From Actinomadura luteofluorescens (lineage in GTDB: Bacteria; Actinomycetota; Actinomycetes; Streptosporangiales; Streptosporangiaceae): DNA of 64,000 nucleotides. Location of the stretch: contig NZ_JACCBA010000001.1 of the NCBI RefSeq assembly GCF_013409365.1, positions 3,224,001-3,288,000 of the forward strand, written 5' to 3'. Below, piece by piece: positions 36,243-44,165 of this stretch. A model generated the notes under the pieces. It was not told the DNA's origin. It worked only from the letters and a program-made list of their open reading frames with translations, and made no database searches. How positions within the stretch are numbered: the stretch's first letter is position 1; each line of letters starts with the position of its first letter. The translations under genes were made by a program, and so were the position numbers.

Positions 36243-36764
36243 ATGCCCGGCAAGCCCCCGCTCCCGCACGAGCACCTGCCCGAGGTCCCCTCGTTCGCGG
36301 TGGCCAGCGACGACATCGCCGAGGGCGAGCGGCTCGCGGACCGGCACGTGTTCGACGACTGGGGTTTCGGCGGCGGCAACGAGTCGCCGCACCTGCGCTG
36401 GTCCGGGTTCCCGGACGCGACGAAGAGCTTCGCGGTGACCTGCTACGACCCGGACGCGCCGACCGGCAGCGGTTTCTGGCACTGGTCGCTGTTCGACATC
36501 CCCGCGAGCGTCACGGAGCTGCCCACGGGCGCCGGGACCGAGGACTCCAAGGTCGGCGTGCACGCCCGCAACGACTACGGGATCAGGGCGTTCGGCGGCG
36601 CCGCCCCGCCGCCCGGCGACCCGCACCGCTACGTCTTCACCGTCCACGCGCTGGACGTGGAGTCGCTCGGCCTGGGCCCGGACACGTCCCCGGCCGTCGT
36701 GGGCTTCAACATCACCGCCCACACTCTGGCGCGCGCCACGATCGTCGCCGAGTTCGGCGTCTGA
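36243..36764 (+). CDS. YbhB/YbcL-family (PEBP, Raf kinase inhibitor-like) protein
   Basis: A 173-residue phosphatidylethanolamine-binding-like protein of the cytoplasm. The family pocket is visible as [42 protein letters not shown] (in parts, about residues 45-87), and [12 protein letters not shown] closes the fold. GGAGGAGG before ATG 36243 decides the start over ATG 36219. It is monocistronic, with a GC hairpin 15 bases downstream. The biological role of bacterial members is unclear. Confidence 0.93.
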   Translation: MPGKPPLPHEHLPEVPSFAVASDDIAEGERLADRHVFDDWGFGGGNESPHLRWSGFPDATKSFAVTCYDPDAPTGSGFWHWSLFDIPASVTELPTGAGTEDSKVGVHARNDYGIRAFGGAAPPPGDPHRYVFTVHALDVESLGLGPDTSPAVVGFNITAHTLARATIVAEFGV

Positions 36765-36779
36765 CGCCGCCCGCACTCC

Positions 36780-36808
36780 GAGGCCGTCCCGGGTTCCGGG
36801 ACGGCCTC
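36780..36808. terminator. Bidirectional terminator between YbhB-like and MarR genes
   Basis: Thirteen-base arms beginning GAGGCCGTCCCGG (36780-36792, complement 36796-36808) with a GTT loop. It lies between two convergent stops. The same stem recurs at 38102-38135. Confidence 0.8.
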
Positions 36809-36815
36809 GCGCGTC

Positions 36816-37319
36816 TCACCCCGGTCTGTGGCCCGGCCTGAGGCGCCGGAACCCGGGGTGGACGCCCCTGCCGAGCCCCTGCTGCTCGGCCACGCGCTCC
36901 AGTAGCGCCTTCATCTCCCGGCGCTCGTCCGGCGACAGCGCCTGGCACATCTCCCTCTCGTGCGCCGCGCTCGCCTCCGCCAGCCTGGCGAGCAGGACGA
37001 AGCCCTGGTCGGTCAGGTACAGCGCGTAGAGGCGCCGGTCCTCGGGGTTGCGGCGGCGCTCGATGAGCCCCCGCTGCTCCAGTTCGTCCGCGAACGGGAC
37101 GAAGCGGCTCGGCGGCATGCCGAGCTGGTCGGCGAGCTCCCGCTGGCTGCGGCCGGGGGCGGCGGCCAGCATGCGCAGCAGCCCGGCCTGCGGCGGGGTC
37201 AGGTCCAGTTCCGCGATCCGCTCGGCGAACCGGCCGGCCCCGTGCGCGCCCAGCTGGGCCAGCAGGAACGCCACCCCGACCTGGACCGGCAGGCGGAGCT
37301 CCTCATCGTTCGTACCCAT
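36816..37319 (-). CDS. MarR-family transcriptional regulator
   Basis: A 167-residue winged-helix repressor. The DNA-binding core covers about 45-115: LTPPQAGLLRMLAAAPGRSQRELADQLGMPPSRFVPFADELEQRGLIERRRNPEDRRLYALYLT (in parts), with the wing DRR. The flanking helices form the dimer interface. ATG 37319 starts six bases after a minus-strand TATGAT box, a leaderless arrangement. It is divergent from a membrane protein gene 82 bases away and probably controls it and itself. Confidence 0.93.
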   Translation of the reverse strand: MGTNDEELRLPVQVGVAFLLAQLGAHGAGRFAERIAELDLTPPQAGLLRMLAAAPGRSQRELADQLGMPPSRFVPFADELEQRGLIERRRNPEDRRLYALYLTDQGFVLLARLAEASAAHEREMCQALSPDERREMKALLERVAEQQGLGRGVHPGFRRLRPGHRPG

Positions 37320-37325
37320 GGGTAC

Positions 37326-37366
37326 ATCATAGCCGCTTGACAATCGTTCTGGTTTGTAATCATTAT
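37326..37366. promoter_or_regulatory. Divergent promoters of the MarR and membrane protein genes
   Basis: Plus strand: TTGACA (37337-37342), 18 bases, CATTAT (37361-37366). Minus strand: TATGAT at 37326-37331, six bases before the MarR start codon. The stretch is much more AT-rich than its surroundings. An imperfect GACAAT/ATTATC symmetry spans it and may be the MarR site. Confidence 0.55.
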
Positions 37367-37401
37367 CGAGTGTATAGCGATGAACCGACCGAGGAGAGCT
37401 C

Positions 37402-38091
37402 ATGACCACCGCATCCGTTCCGGAGCGTTCCGCCCCGTCCCGCCGCCGGCCGCAGTCCGGGCCGCCGCTGCTCGTCCCCGTCCTGTCCTTCGCCGCGCTG
37501 ACCGTCGCATACGTGATCGCCAACCGCGCCACGCCGCATCCGGACGCGACGGGCGCCGAGGTACTGCGGTACGCGCGGGAGCACGGCACCGCGATCAGGG
37601 CGGGCTCGTGGCTGCTGCTGGCCTCGGCGATCCCGCTGGCGCTGCTGGCCGCCGTCCTGTACCGCAGGCTGCGCGCCCTCGGCATCACCGCGCCGGGCTC
37701 GGCGATCACGATGGCGGGCGGGCTGCTGGCCTCGGTCGCGCTGACGCTGAGCGCGATGGCCGCCTGGACGGGCGGGCGGCTGCCGGACGACGCGAGCCCC
37801 GCACTCGCCCGCGCGCTCGCCGACCTGTCCTTCCTGGCCGGCGGGCCCTTCTACGGCGCGGGCTTCGCGATGCTGGTGGCCGGGGTCTCGGTGACCGGCC
37901 TGCTCGCCGGGCTGCTGCCGCGACCGCTGACCTGGACCGGCCTGGCGCTGGCCGCCGCCGGGATGCTGTCCACGCTGGCGCTGCTGGCCGACGGGTTCGC
38001 GCCGCTGCTGCCGGTCATCCGGTTCGGCGGCCTCCTGTGGCTGGTGGCCGCGGCCGTCCTGTTGCCCCGCACCCGCCACGGGCGGGCGTGA
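37402..38091 (+). CDS. Six-helix membrane protein, function unknown
   Basis: A 229-residue integral membrane protein with about six hydrophobic segments (near 23-42, 68-87, 100-121, 142-162, 168-190 and 202-220) and a proline/arginine-rich cytoplasmic N-terminus. It resembles DUF4386-like proteins by overall pattern but I cannot assign it. GAGGAGAG precedes the ATG. It is divergently paired with a MarR regulator and followed by a terminator, a layout typical of ligand-induced membrane or efflux proteins. Confidence 0.82.
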   Translation: MTTASVPERSAPSRRRPQSGPPLLVPVLSFAALTVAYVIANRATPHPDATGAEVLRYAREHGTAIRAGSWLLLASAIPLALLAAVLYRRLRALGITAPGSAITMAGGLLASVALTLSAMAAWTGGRLPDDASPALARALADLSFLAGGPFYGAGFAMLVAGVSVTGLLAGLLPRPLTWTGLALAAAGMLSTLALLADGFAPLLPVIRFGGLLWLVAAAVLLPRTRHGRA

Positions 38092-38101
38092 GCGGCCGCA
38101 C

Positions 38102-38135
38102 GAGGCCGTCCCGGGACGCTCCCCGGGACGGCCTC
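38102..38135. terminator. Bidirectional terminator between two convergent genes
   Basis: Fourteen-base perfect arms (38102-38115 and 38122-38135) with a six-base loop. It overlaps the first two bases of the minus-strand stop codon at 38134. The stem repeats the one at 36780-36808. Confidence 0.8.
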
Positions 38136-39108
38136 AGTCTGTTCCGATGAGGACGTCCCCTACGGCCGTACGGCGGTAGAGGACGGAACGGCCGCTGCGC
38201 TCGCGCGTGACAAGTCCGGACCCCCGCAGTACCGCGAGGTGGTCACCGATCCCGCCGACGCTCATCCGCAGGTGGGCGCTCAGCCAGCTCGTCGTGGCGG
38301 GCTCGGCGAGCAGGCACAGCAGGTCGGCCCGCGTGCGGCCCACCAGCCGGGCCAGAGCGTCCTCGTCGCGCGGCTCCCGGCTCTCCCAGAGCGCCGCCAC
38401 TCCCCTGGCCCGGTACATCAGCGTGTACGGCCAGTCCTGTTCGAGCGCCGCGCCGAGTTCGGCGAAGACGACGGGCACGAACGTCAGCCCGGCGCCGCCG
38501 AGACGGTAGGTCGCGTCGCCGTGGATGTCGGCCTCGATCACGCCGTCGCGCCAGCGCACCTTGCGGGACAGGCCGTCCAGCGCCGCCGCCCAGCCGTAGG
38601 CGGCCAGACGTCCCGCGCGGTGGACGATGTCGCGTTCCAGGATCGAGCGCAGCACGGGCCAGTCCGGCTCCAGGAGGGCGCGCCAGGCCGTCTCCAGGCC
38701 CGCGGCGAGCCTCTCGACGACGTCGGGGGCCTCCAGCACGTCCCGGACGGCCGCGTCCGGCTCCGGCAGCCCCGCGAGGTTGCGGGCGATCTCGCGGCGC
38801 GCCTGGGCGAGCGGCGTCGCGCGCACGGTCACCAGCTGATCGGCGACCGTCAGGTTCGGGCGGGCGGGCGGCGGGACGACGAAGTCGGCCATGTACCCGT
38901 GCGGGCGGCGCAGGAAGGCCAGCGCGCGCAGGGCCGGGTCACCGGCCACCCGCCGGTACTCCGGGCGGACCCGCTCCGCCCAGGGGCCGAGCGGCCCGAC
39001 CGGCATCCGGCCGGCGACCACGCCGAGCGCGCTGTGCACCTCGATCAGCGGGGCGACCCCGAAGCGGCTGGCCGCGAGGTCGCCGGGTCCCACCACGATG
39101 CGGTACAT
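38134..39108 (-). CDS. DUF5937 family winged-helix regulator (ArsR-like)
   Basis: A 324-residue regulator. The long N-terminal region (about 1-235) matches the DUF5937 type seen in actinomycetes (MYRIVVGPGDLAASRFGVAPLIEV). The C-terminal 75 residues are an ArsR-type winged helix (LLCLLAEPATTSWLSAHLRMSVGGIGDHLAVLRGSGLVTRERSGRSVLYRRT, in parts), with no cysteine metal site. It is divergent from an MFS exporter gene 59 bases away, and an inverted repeat overlaps its start codon. It most likely represses that exporter and itself in response to a small molecule. Confidence 0.9.
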   Translation of the reverse strand: MYRIVVGPGDLAASRFGVAPLIEVHSALGVVAGRMPVGPLGPWAERVRPEYRRVAGDPALRALAFLRRPHGYMADFVVPPPARPNLTVADQLVTVRATPLAQARREIARNLAGLPEPDAAVRDVLEAPDVVERLAAGLETAWRALLEPDWPVLRSILERDIVHRAGRLAAYGWAAALDGLSRKVRWRDGVIEADIHGDATYRLGGAGLTFVPVVFAELGAALEQDWPYTLMYRARGVAALWESREPRDEDALARLVGRTRADLLCLLAEPATTSWLSAHLRMSVGGIGDHLAVLRGSGLVTRERSGRSVLYRRTAVGDVLIGTD

Positions 39109-39130
39109 GTTTCGCTCCTCCCCGAAACAT
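39107..39130. promoter_or_regulatory. Inverted repeat at the start of the ArsR-like gene, probable operator
   Basis: ATGTTTCG (39107-39114), eight bases, CGAAACAT (39123-39130), a perfect inverted repeat. It covers the minus-strand ATG and lies next to a possible plus-strand promoter (TTGTCC at 39130, CAGAGT at 39155-39160), which ends seven bases before the exporter ATG. Confidence 0.55.
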
Positions 39131-39167
39131 TGTCCAGGACGGGGCCGGCGGCCGCAGAGTCGCCGTC

Positions 39168-40361
39168 ATGTCCGCTCCTGCAACGACGTCCGCGCGGTAC
39201 CGCGACGTCTTCGGCGTCCCCGAGTTCCGGACGCTGTTCTCCCTCCAGACGCTCCAGGTGGGCGGCGACTCGGTCCGCACGATCGCGCTGTCGGTCCAGA
39301 CGTTCGAACGCACGGGCTCGCCGGTCGCGGCGGCGCTCGTCTTCGCCGCCGGGATGCTCCCGTACGTGGTCGGCGGCGCCCTGCTGCTCTCGCTCGCCGA
39401 CCGCGTCCCGGCGCGGCGGCTGCTCACCGGCTACCACCTGCTGCGCCTGGCGGTCACGGCCGTCCTCGCGGTGGGCGGGCTCCCGCTGCCGATGATCATG
39501 GCGCTGCTCGTCGCGGCGGGGCTGTTCGCCCCGGTCGGCAGCGCGGCGGTCCAGGCCCGGCTGCCCGTCCTGCTGCCCGGGGACGGCTACGTGCTCGGAC
39601 GGTCCCTGTTCTCGATGACCAGCGCGGGCGCCCAGATCGCCGGCCAGGCCGCCGGCGGGCTGCTGCTGTCGGTGCTCGCCCCTTCCGGGACGCTCTGGCT
39701 CGCCGCCGCCGGCGCGGCGCTGGCCGCGGGGCTCGCCCGCTTCCGCCTCCCGGACGCTCCCGCACCGGCCCGGGCCGTCTCCACCGGGACGGCGCGGGCG
39801 ACATGGCAGACCAACCGGTTCCTTCTGGGCCGCCGCACGACGCGCGGGCTGCTCCTGGCCGGATGGCTGCCGATCTCACTGTCGGTGGCGGCGGAGGGTG
39901 TCGCGGTCCCCTACGCGGGAGAGCTGGGACGCCCGGACGCGGCCGGGCTGCTGCTGTCGGCCGCCGCGGCCGGGATGTTCGCGGGCAACCTGGTCGCGGG
40001 CCGCTGGGTCCGCCCGGACCTGCGGGACCGCCTCGCGCTGCCGCTGGCAGCACTGACCGGCGCGCCGCTCCTGCTGTTCGCGTTCGGGCCGGGCCTGCCG
40101 GCGGCGTGCGCGCTGATGGCGGTGGGGACGTTCGGGCTGGGCTACGAACTGCCCGTCCAGCGGCGGCTCGTGGACGCCGTGCCCGAGGACGTCCGCGGGC
40201 AGGCGATCGGCCTGTACGGCAGCGGCCTCATGACCGGCCAGGCGGCCGGCATCGGCGCGGCGGGCGCCCTGGGCGAGGTGATGGCGCCCGGTCAGGTCAT
40301 GGTGCTGTGCGGCGCCGCGACGCTGATCGCCTGCCTCTTCCTCCACCGGCCCCTTCGCTGA
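39168..40361 (+). CDS. MFS transporter
   Basis: A major facilitator superfamily exporter of 397 residues with about 12 hydrophobic helices in two halves. The first helix follows RDVFGVPEFRTLFSLQTLQVGGDS, typical of actinobacterial MFS_1 proteins with an N-terminal cytoplasmic segment. The central loop has TNRFLLGRRTTRG. It is divergent from a DUF5937/ArsR-like regulator, which points to inducible export of a drug or metabolite. The ATG has no ribosome site and may be leaderless. Confidence 0.92.
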   Translation: MSAPATTSARYRDVFGVPEFRTLFSLQTLQVGGDSVRTIALSVQTFERTGSPVAAALVFAAGMLPYVVGGALLLSLADRVPARRLLTGYHLLRLAVTAVLAVGGLPLPMIMALLVAAGLFAPVGSAAVQARLPVLLPGDGYVLGRSLFSMTSAGAQIAGQAAGGLLLSVLAPSGTLWLAAAGAALAAGLARFRLPDAPAPARAVSTGTARATWQTNRFLLGRRTTRGLLLAGWLPISLSVAAEGVAVPYAGELGRPDAAGLLLSAAAAGMFAGNLVAGRWVRPDLRDRLALPLAALTGAPLLLFAFGPGLPAACALMAVGTFGLGYELPVQRRLVDAVPEDVRGQAIGLYGSGLMTGQAAGIGAAGALGEVMAPGQVMVLCGAATLIACLFLHRPLR

Positions 40362-40368
40362 GGGGGGT

Positions 40369-40404
40369 GTGGCGTGTTCGCCCTGCGGCGGGCGAACACG
40401 CCAC
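40369..40404. terminator. Bidirectional terminator between MFS and kamA-like genes
   Basis: Perfect 15-base arms (40369-40383 and 40390-40404) with a TGCGGC loop, between stops at 40361 and 40410. Confidence 0.85.
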
Positions 40405-40409
40405 GGCGG

Positions 40410-41726
40410 TCACTTCTGCCAGGGGAATCGATCGGCGAAGGCCGGCTTGAGGTCGTCCAGCCAGACGGCCTCAGGGTCGTACTGCGCGAAGAACGGCTTG
40501 CCGACGAGATCGGAGTCGCGGCACTGGATGAAGTGCAGCGCCATGGCCTTCTGGCCCGCGATCTCCACGACCCCGTCCATGCAGACCTTGCCGGGCGTGG
40601 CCGACATGGACGGGCCGCGGACGGTCCGCGCCAGCCCGGAGACGTTCGCGTAGGCGTCGCGGAAGATCTCGTGCGCCCGGACGAGCGGCACGGCGAAGTA
40701 GTCCTGCGGCCCCGTGTCGCGCTCGACGAACATGTAGTACGGGACGAGACCCATCCGGGTCTGCGTGCGCCACATGCTCTCCCAGGCGGCGGCGTCGTCG
40801 TTGATCGTCCGGATCAGCGGCGCCTGGGTGCGGATGATCGCGCCGGTGTCGCGGATGCGGCGGCACGCCTCGGCGACCATGAGCGGTTCGAGCTCGCGCG
40901 GGTGGGTGAAGTGCGCCATGAAGGCCAGGTTCTTGCCCGAGGCCACGACCTGCTCGAACAGCCGCAGCATGTCGTCGGCGTCGGGGTCGGTGACGAACTT
41001 CTGCGGCCAGTAGGCCAGCGACTTGGTCCCGATCCGGATGGATTCGAGCTGGTCGAGGTCGAGCAGCGGCTCGACGTAGCGGCGCAGCACCGGCTCGCCC
41101 ATGATCATGGCGTCGCCGCCGGTGAACAGGACGCTCGTCACCTCGGGGTGCGCGAGGACGTACTCGCGGAGCGCGGTGGGCTCGTCACCGGCCATCTTCA
41201 GGTCGGCCTCGCCGACGAACTGGGCCCACCGGAAGCAGTAGGTGCAGTAGGCGTGGCATGTCTGGCCCTGTTTGGGGAAGTACAGCACCGTCTCGTCGTA
41301 CTTGTGCTGCATCCCGGGGATCTTGCCGTCCCCGAAGCTCGGGATGTTGAGCTCCATCTGGCCCGCCGGATGGGGGTTGAGCTTCATCCGCACCCGGTGG
41401 GCGGCGGCCTCGACCTCCGCCTTGGGCGCCTCGCGGCTCAGCAGGTCCGACAGGTGCGCCACGTCCTCGGCGGGGAGCATGTCCTCCTGCGGGAAGACGA
41501 GGCGGTAGATCGGGTCGTCGGGCGCGGCCGACCAGTCGATGAGCTCGTCGATCACGTAGGCGTTCGTCCGGAACGGCAGCACCGTCGCCACCGCTCGGGT
41601 CGCGAGCCGCTGCGCGGGTGTCAGCCCCGCGCGAGCCGTGAGCTCGTCGAGGTGCTTCGCCGTGAAGGCGCGGAACTTGCGACCGGTCGATCGCATTGCG
41701 GGAGCCGCGTCGTTCACCAGTGTCAC
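40410..41726 (-). CDS. KamA-family radical SAM protein (lysine 2,3-aminomutase-like)
   Basis: A 438-residue radical SAM enzyme. The iron-sulfur cysteines are C157, C161 and C164 (CHAYCTYC), and FTGGDAM supplies the SAM-binding glycine motif. The family moves an amino group between adjacent carbons of lysine or another amino acid using pyridoxal phosphate. The canonical glycine-rich PLP-lysine motif (PGGGGK) is not present; the nearest lysine in the right place is K380 in SATPGKVCMDG, so substrate or PLP use may differ. The GTG start follows AAGGAG. A 110-base leader with a hairpin precedes it. It is monocistronic. Confidence 0.88.
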   Translation of the reverse strand: MTLVNDAAPAMRSTGRKFRAFTAKHLDELTARAGLTPAQRLATRAVATVLPFRTNAYVIDELIDWSAAPDDPIYRLVFPQEDMLPAEDVAHLSDLLSREAPKAEVEAAAHRVRMKLNPHPAGQMELNIPSFGDGKIPGMQHKYDETVLYFPKQGQTCHAYCTYCFRWAQFVGEADLKMAGDEPTALREYVLAHPEVTSVLFTGGDAMIMGEPVLRRYVEPLLDLDQLESIRIGTKSLAYWPQKFVTDPDADDMLRLFEQVVASGKNLAFMAHFTHPRELEPLMVAEACRRIRDTGAIIRTQAPLIRTINDDAAAWESMWRTQTRMGLVPYYMFVERDTGPQDYFAVPLVRAHEIFRDAYANVSGLARTVRGPSMSATPGKVCMDGVVEIAGQKAMALHFIQCRDSDLVGKPFFAQYDPEAVWLDDLKPAFADRFPWQK

Positions 41727-41801
41727 GTGTTGGTTCTCCTTGCTGTCAGCGGGGAAGCGCGCCCGGGCGCGCCGTCACGAACCGTGATCAGGACTGCTCG
41801 G

Positions 41802-41868
41802 GCCACCCCCATTCAACCGTTTGGGGTGGCTTCATGCCGAATTAATACCCCCTGTGCGTCACTGACAA
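41802..41868 (-). promoter_or_regulatory. Predicted promoter and leader hairpin of the kamA-like gene
   Basis: On the minus strand: TTGTCA (41863-41868), 15 bases, TATTAA (41842-41847). The transcript would then carry GCCACCCC/GGGGTGGC arms (41802-41809 and 41823-41830) in a leader of about 110 bases. No known riboswitch class is recognised. Confidence 0.45.
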
Positions 41869-42097
41869 AGCCAAGGTCAGGACGATCCCGGCAAATAACC
41901 TCGTCATCATCGTTGACGCCCCATGTCTTGTCCAACGACTACGGGACGTCAACTTCTCCGTCAGCCCCCGTTAAGTCCTGGGCCAGCGGATACTCGGTTA
42001 GGGCCGCCCCAGGTCACACACCTGCGGCCGGTTCGGAAATACTGGGGGCGGGTAGGACCGATCGGCGCACCGGAGCGTGCGGGCGTGAGGGGGCCGG
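41869..42097. other. Intergenic region without a supported gene
   Basis: The stretch between the kamA-like promoter and the DUF998 gene is less GC-rich in its first half (ACCTCGTCATCATCG). It contains no frame with a ribosome site and no clear hairpin. It must hold the promoter of the gene at 42098, which I cannot place. Confidence 0.4.
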
Positions 42098-42823
42098 GTG
42101 AACTCTGACCAGCGGGGCGGGCCGGGTGCCGTCCCCATGCACCTGATCGTCCTCGCCGGGCTGGCGTCGGTCACCTACGCCAGCTTCGTGCTGGAGAACC
42201 TCCTCAGCCCCAAGCTGGACTTCTTCAACGGCTATGTGAGCGAACTCTCGGCCTCCGACCAGCCGTTCCACTTCGTCTACAGCGCCGGCGACCTCATCAC
42301 CGGCGTGCTGTCGATCCTGGTGGCGGCCGGGACGCTCCGCAGGCTCACGCGCAAGCCCCTCGCGACCGCCGGGTGGGTCTTCCTCGGGCTGTTCGGCGTG
42401 TGCGCCATCGGCGACGCGTCCTTCCCGCTGGACTGCGCGCCGAGCCTGGAGACCTGGTGCGCCCTTCGGGAACGCTCCGAGAACGTGTCGTTCTCCCACG
42501 AGTTCCACTCGGTGACCAGCAGCGCCGTGATCGTCTGCGGGGTGGCGGCGCTGCTGCTGCTGTCCCTGGCCGCGCGCCGGTACGGCTGGTGGCCCGCGCT
42601 GGCCCGCTGGGGCTGGCTGCTGGCGCTCGCCGAGTCGGTGGCCGCGCTCGGGACGCTGGTGGCGATGTACGTGGGGCAGTGGCTCGGGATCGTCCAGCGC
42701 GTCCAGATCGGCATCCTGTGCCTGGGGCTGCTGACCATCGCGTGGGCGCTGTACTCCGACCGGCGGGAGGCGGCGCGCGAGGCACGGGACGTGTCGGACG
42801 CGCGGGAGGGGGCGTGCCTGTGA
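42098..42823 (+). CDS. DUF998 family membrane protein
   Basis: A 241-residue integral membrane protein with about six helices, matching the DUF998 family (FVLENLLSPKLDFFNGYVSELSASDQP, then SAGDLITGVLSIL). The loop GDASFPLDCAPSLETWCALRE has two cysteines that could form an extracytoplasmic disulfide. The role of DUF998 is unknown. GTG start with GAGGGGG upstream. It is the first gene of a three-gene coupled operon; its TGA overlaps the next GTG. Confidence 0.9.
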   Translation: MNSDQRGGPGAVPMHLIVLAGLASVTYASFVLENLLSPKLDFFNGYVSELSASDQPFHFVYSAGDLITGVLSILVAAGTLRRLTRKPLATAGWVFLGLFGVCAIGDASFPLDCAPSLETWCALRERSENVSFSHEFHSVTSSAVIVCGVAALLLLSLAARRYGWWPALARWGWLLALAESVAALGTLVAMYVGQWLGIVQRVQIGILCLGLLTIAWALYSDRREAAREARDVSDAREGACL

Positions 42824-43716
42824 GCCGCACGGACGGGGGCGCCGGCCGCGGCCCCGGCGAGATCGTGAACGTGGGCCGCGAGCAGGTGCACGTGGTCGAG
42901 TCGGGCCCGGCGGACGGCCCGCCGCTGCTGCTCAGCTCCGGCCTGGGCGGCGCCTGGTTCGACTGGGAGCCGTCCGTCGCGCTGCTCCGCGAGGAGCACC
43001 GGGTGATCGCCTACGACCGTCCGGGCCTCGGCCTCAGCCCCGCCGCGGCCGCCCCGCCGTCGCTGCGCCGCGACACCGCCGTCATGGGGGCGCTGGCGGA
43101 GCGGGCCGGCCGGCCGGTGACCGTCCTCGCGCACTCGATGGCCGCGTTCGCCGCCGAGGCGCTGGCCAGGACGCGCCAGGGGCTCGTGCGGGGCATGGTG
43201 CTGCTCGACCCGAGCTACGAGGGCGAGGCGTGGGTGCCCGTGCGGCTGGCCGCCGCGCTGGCCCCGCTCGCCGCGGCGGCGGGCGCCGTGCTCGGCGCGA
43301 CCCGGCTGGCGAGGACCGCCGGGCCGTTCGGCCGGCGGATGGTCCTCAGGCGCACCAGCCGCCGCGACGAGGCCGTCCCGGAGGAGGTCGTGCGGTCGGT
43401 GTACGGGCGCGGGACGGTGCTCGGCGCGGTCCTCGCGGAGGAACTGGCCTACCGGGAGATGGCCGCCGACCTGGCGGGGCTGCGCGAGCGGCGCCCCTTC
43501 CCGCCCGTCCCGCTGGCCGTCGTGACCGCACTGGGCGACGTGGACGGCGACGACCGCAAGCGCGCATGGGCCGAGGCGCACGAGCGGCTCGCCGAGATGA
43601 CCCCGCTCGGCAGTCGGATCGAGCTTCCGGACGCCCTGCACATGGTCCCCCTCGACCGTCCCGACGCGGTGGCCGACGCGGTCGCCGGCCTCCGCCGGAT
43701 GGAGGGGGCCGCATGA
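42820..43716 (+). CDS. Alpha/beta hydrolase
   Basis: A 298-residue alpha/beta-hydrolase-fold enzyme. The core order is normal: oxyanion region SSGLGGAWFDWEP (about 42-54), VIAYDRPGLGLS (about 62-73), nucleophile elbow AHSMAAFAAE with serine near residue 107, and the catalytic histidine probably in DALHMVPLD near the end. The elbow AHSMA lacks the usual second glycine (GxSxG). There is no signal peptide. Its start overlaps the DUF998 stop and its stop overlaps the lipoprotein start. The substrate is unknown. Confidence 0.9.
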   Translation: MSRTDGGAGRGPGEIVNVGREQVHVVESGPADGPPLLLSSGLGGAWFDWEPSVALLREEHRVIAYDRPGLGLSPAAAAPPSLRRDTAVMGALAERAGRPVTVLAHSMAAFAAEALARTRQGLVRGMVLLDPSYEGEAWVPVRLAAALAPLAAAAGAVLGATRLARTAGPFGRRMVLRRTSRRDEAVPEEVVRSVYGRGTVLGAVLAEELAYREMAADLAGLRERRPFPPVPLAVVTALGDVDGDDRKRAWAEAHERLAEMTPLGSRIELPDALHMVPLDRPDAVADAVAGLRRMEGAA

Positions 43717-44084
43717 GACGCCTTCCCGCCGCCGTTCTCGTCCTCCTGCTCGCCGTGACGATGTCCGGCTGCAAGGTCATGCAGAGGATCTCGGACGGGG
43801 CGTACCGCAACGCCGTCTCCGACGGGGTCGTCGACGAGCTGGACGCGCAGGGCATCAAGCTTCGGGAGCGCCCGGACTGCGAGTCCCCGGGGCGCGAGAC
43901 CGACTCCGTGGTGCGCGTCGACTGCACGGCCCGCACCACGACCGGGGAGCCGGTCGTGGTGGAGGGGGTCGCCCACGACGCCGACACCGAACGTCCACTC
44001 GAGGCCTACGTGGTCACCGTCGGCGGGCGGGAGGTGCTCCGCAAGGAGTGCCTCGGCCTCGGCTGCGAGCACCCGAACGGCTGA
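43713..44084 (+). CDS. Small lipoprotein, paralogue of the product of 44166-44600
   Basis: A 123-residue exported lipoprotein: signal peptide MRRLPAAVLVLLLAVTMSGC with the lipobox cysteine at residue 20. The mature part has four cysteines (RPDCES, VDCTA, KECLG, GCEH). From about residue 44 it aligns by eye with the neighbouring gene at 44166: a G-I/V-K/R-L start, RV-D/S-CT, V-V/E-V-x-G and a CLG-x-x-C end are shared. The ATG overlaps the hydrolase stop. Function is unknown; it may form an extracellular pair with the next protein. Confidence 0.85.
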   Translation: MRRLPAAVLVLLLAVTMSGCKVMQRISDGAYRNAVSDGVVDELDAQGIKLRERPDCESPGRETDSVVRVDCTARTTTGEPVVVEGVAHDADTERPLEAYVVTVGGREVLRKECLGLGCEHPNG

Positions 44085-44165
44085 CCGGGCAAGGAATCCG
44101 CATACGGAACGGAAAAACCAAACACGCAGTGCATACACCCCCGTACCGTCGGTGACGTAGCGGGT

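Noticed and set aside
41727..42097. Lysine or cobalamin riboswitch before the kamA-like gene
   Set aside because: Only one simple hairpin is present and no conserved riboswitch core could be recognised.
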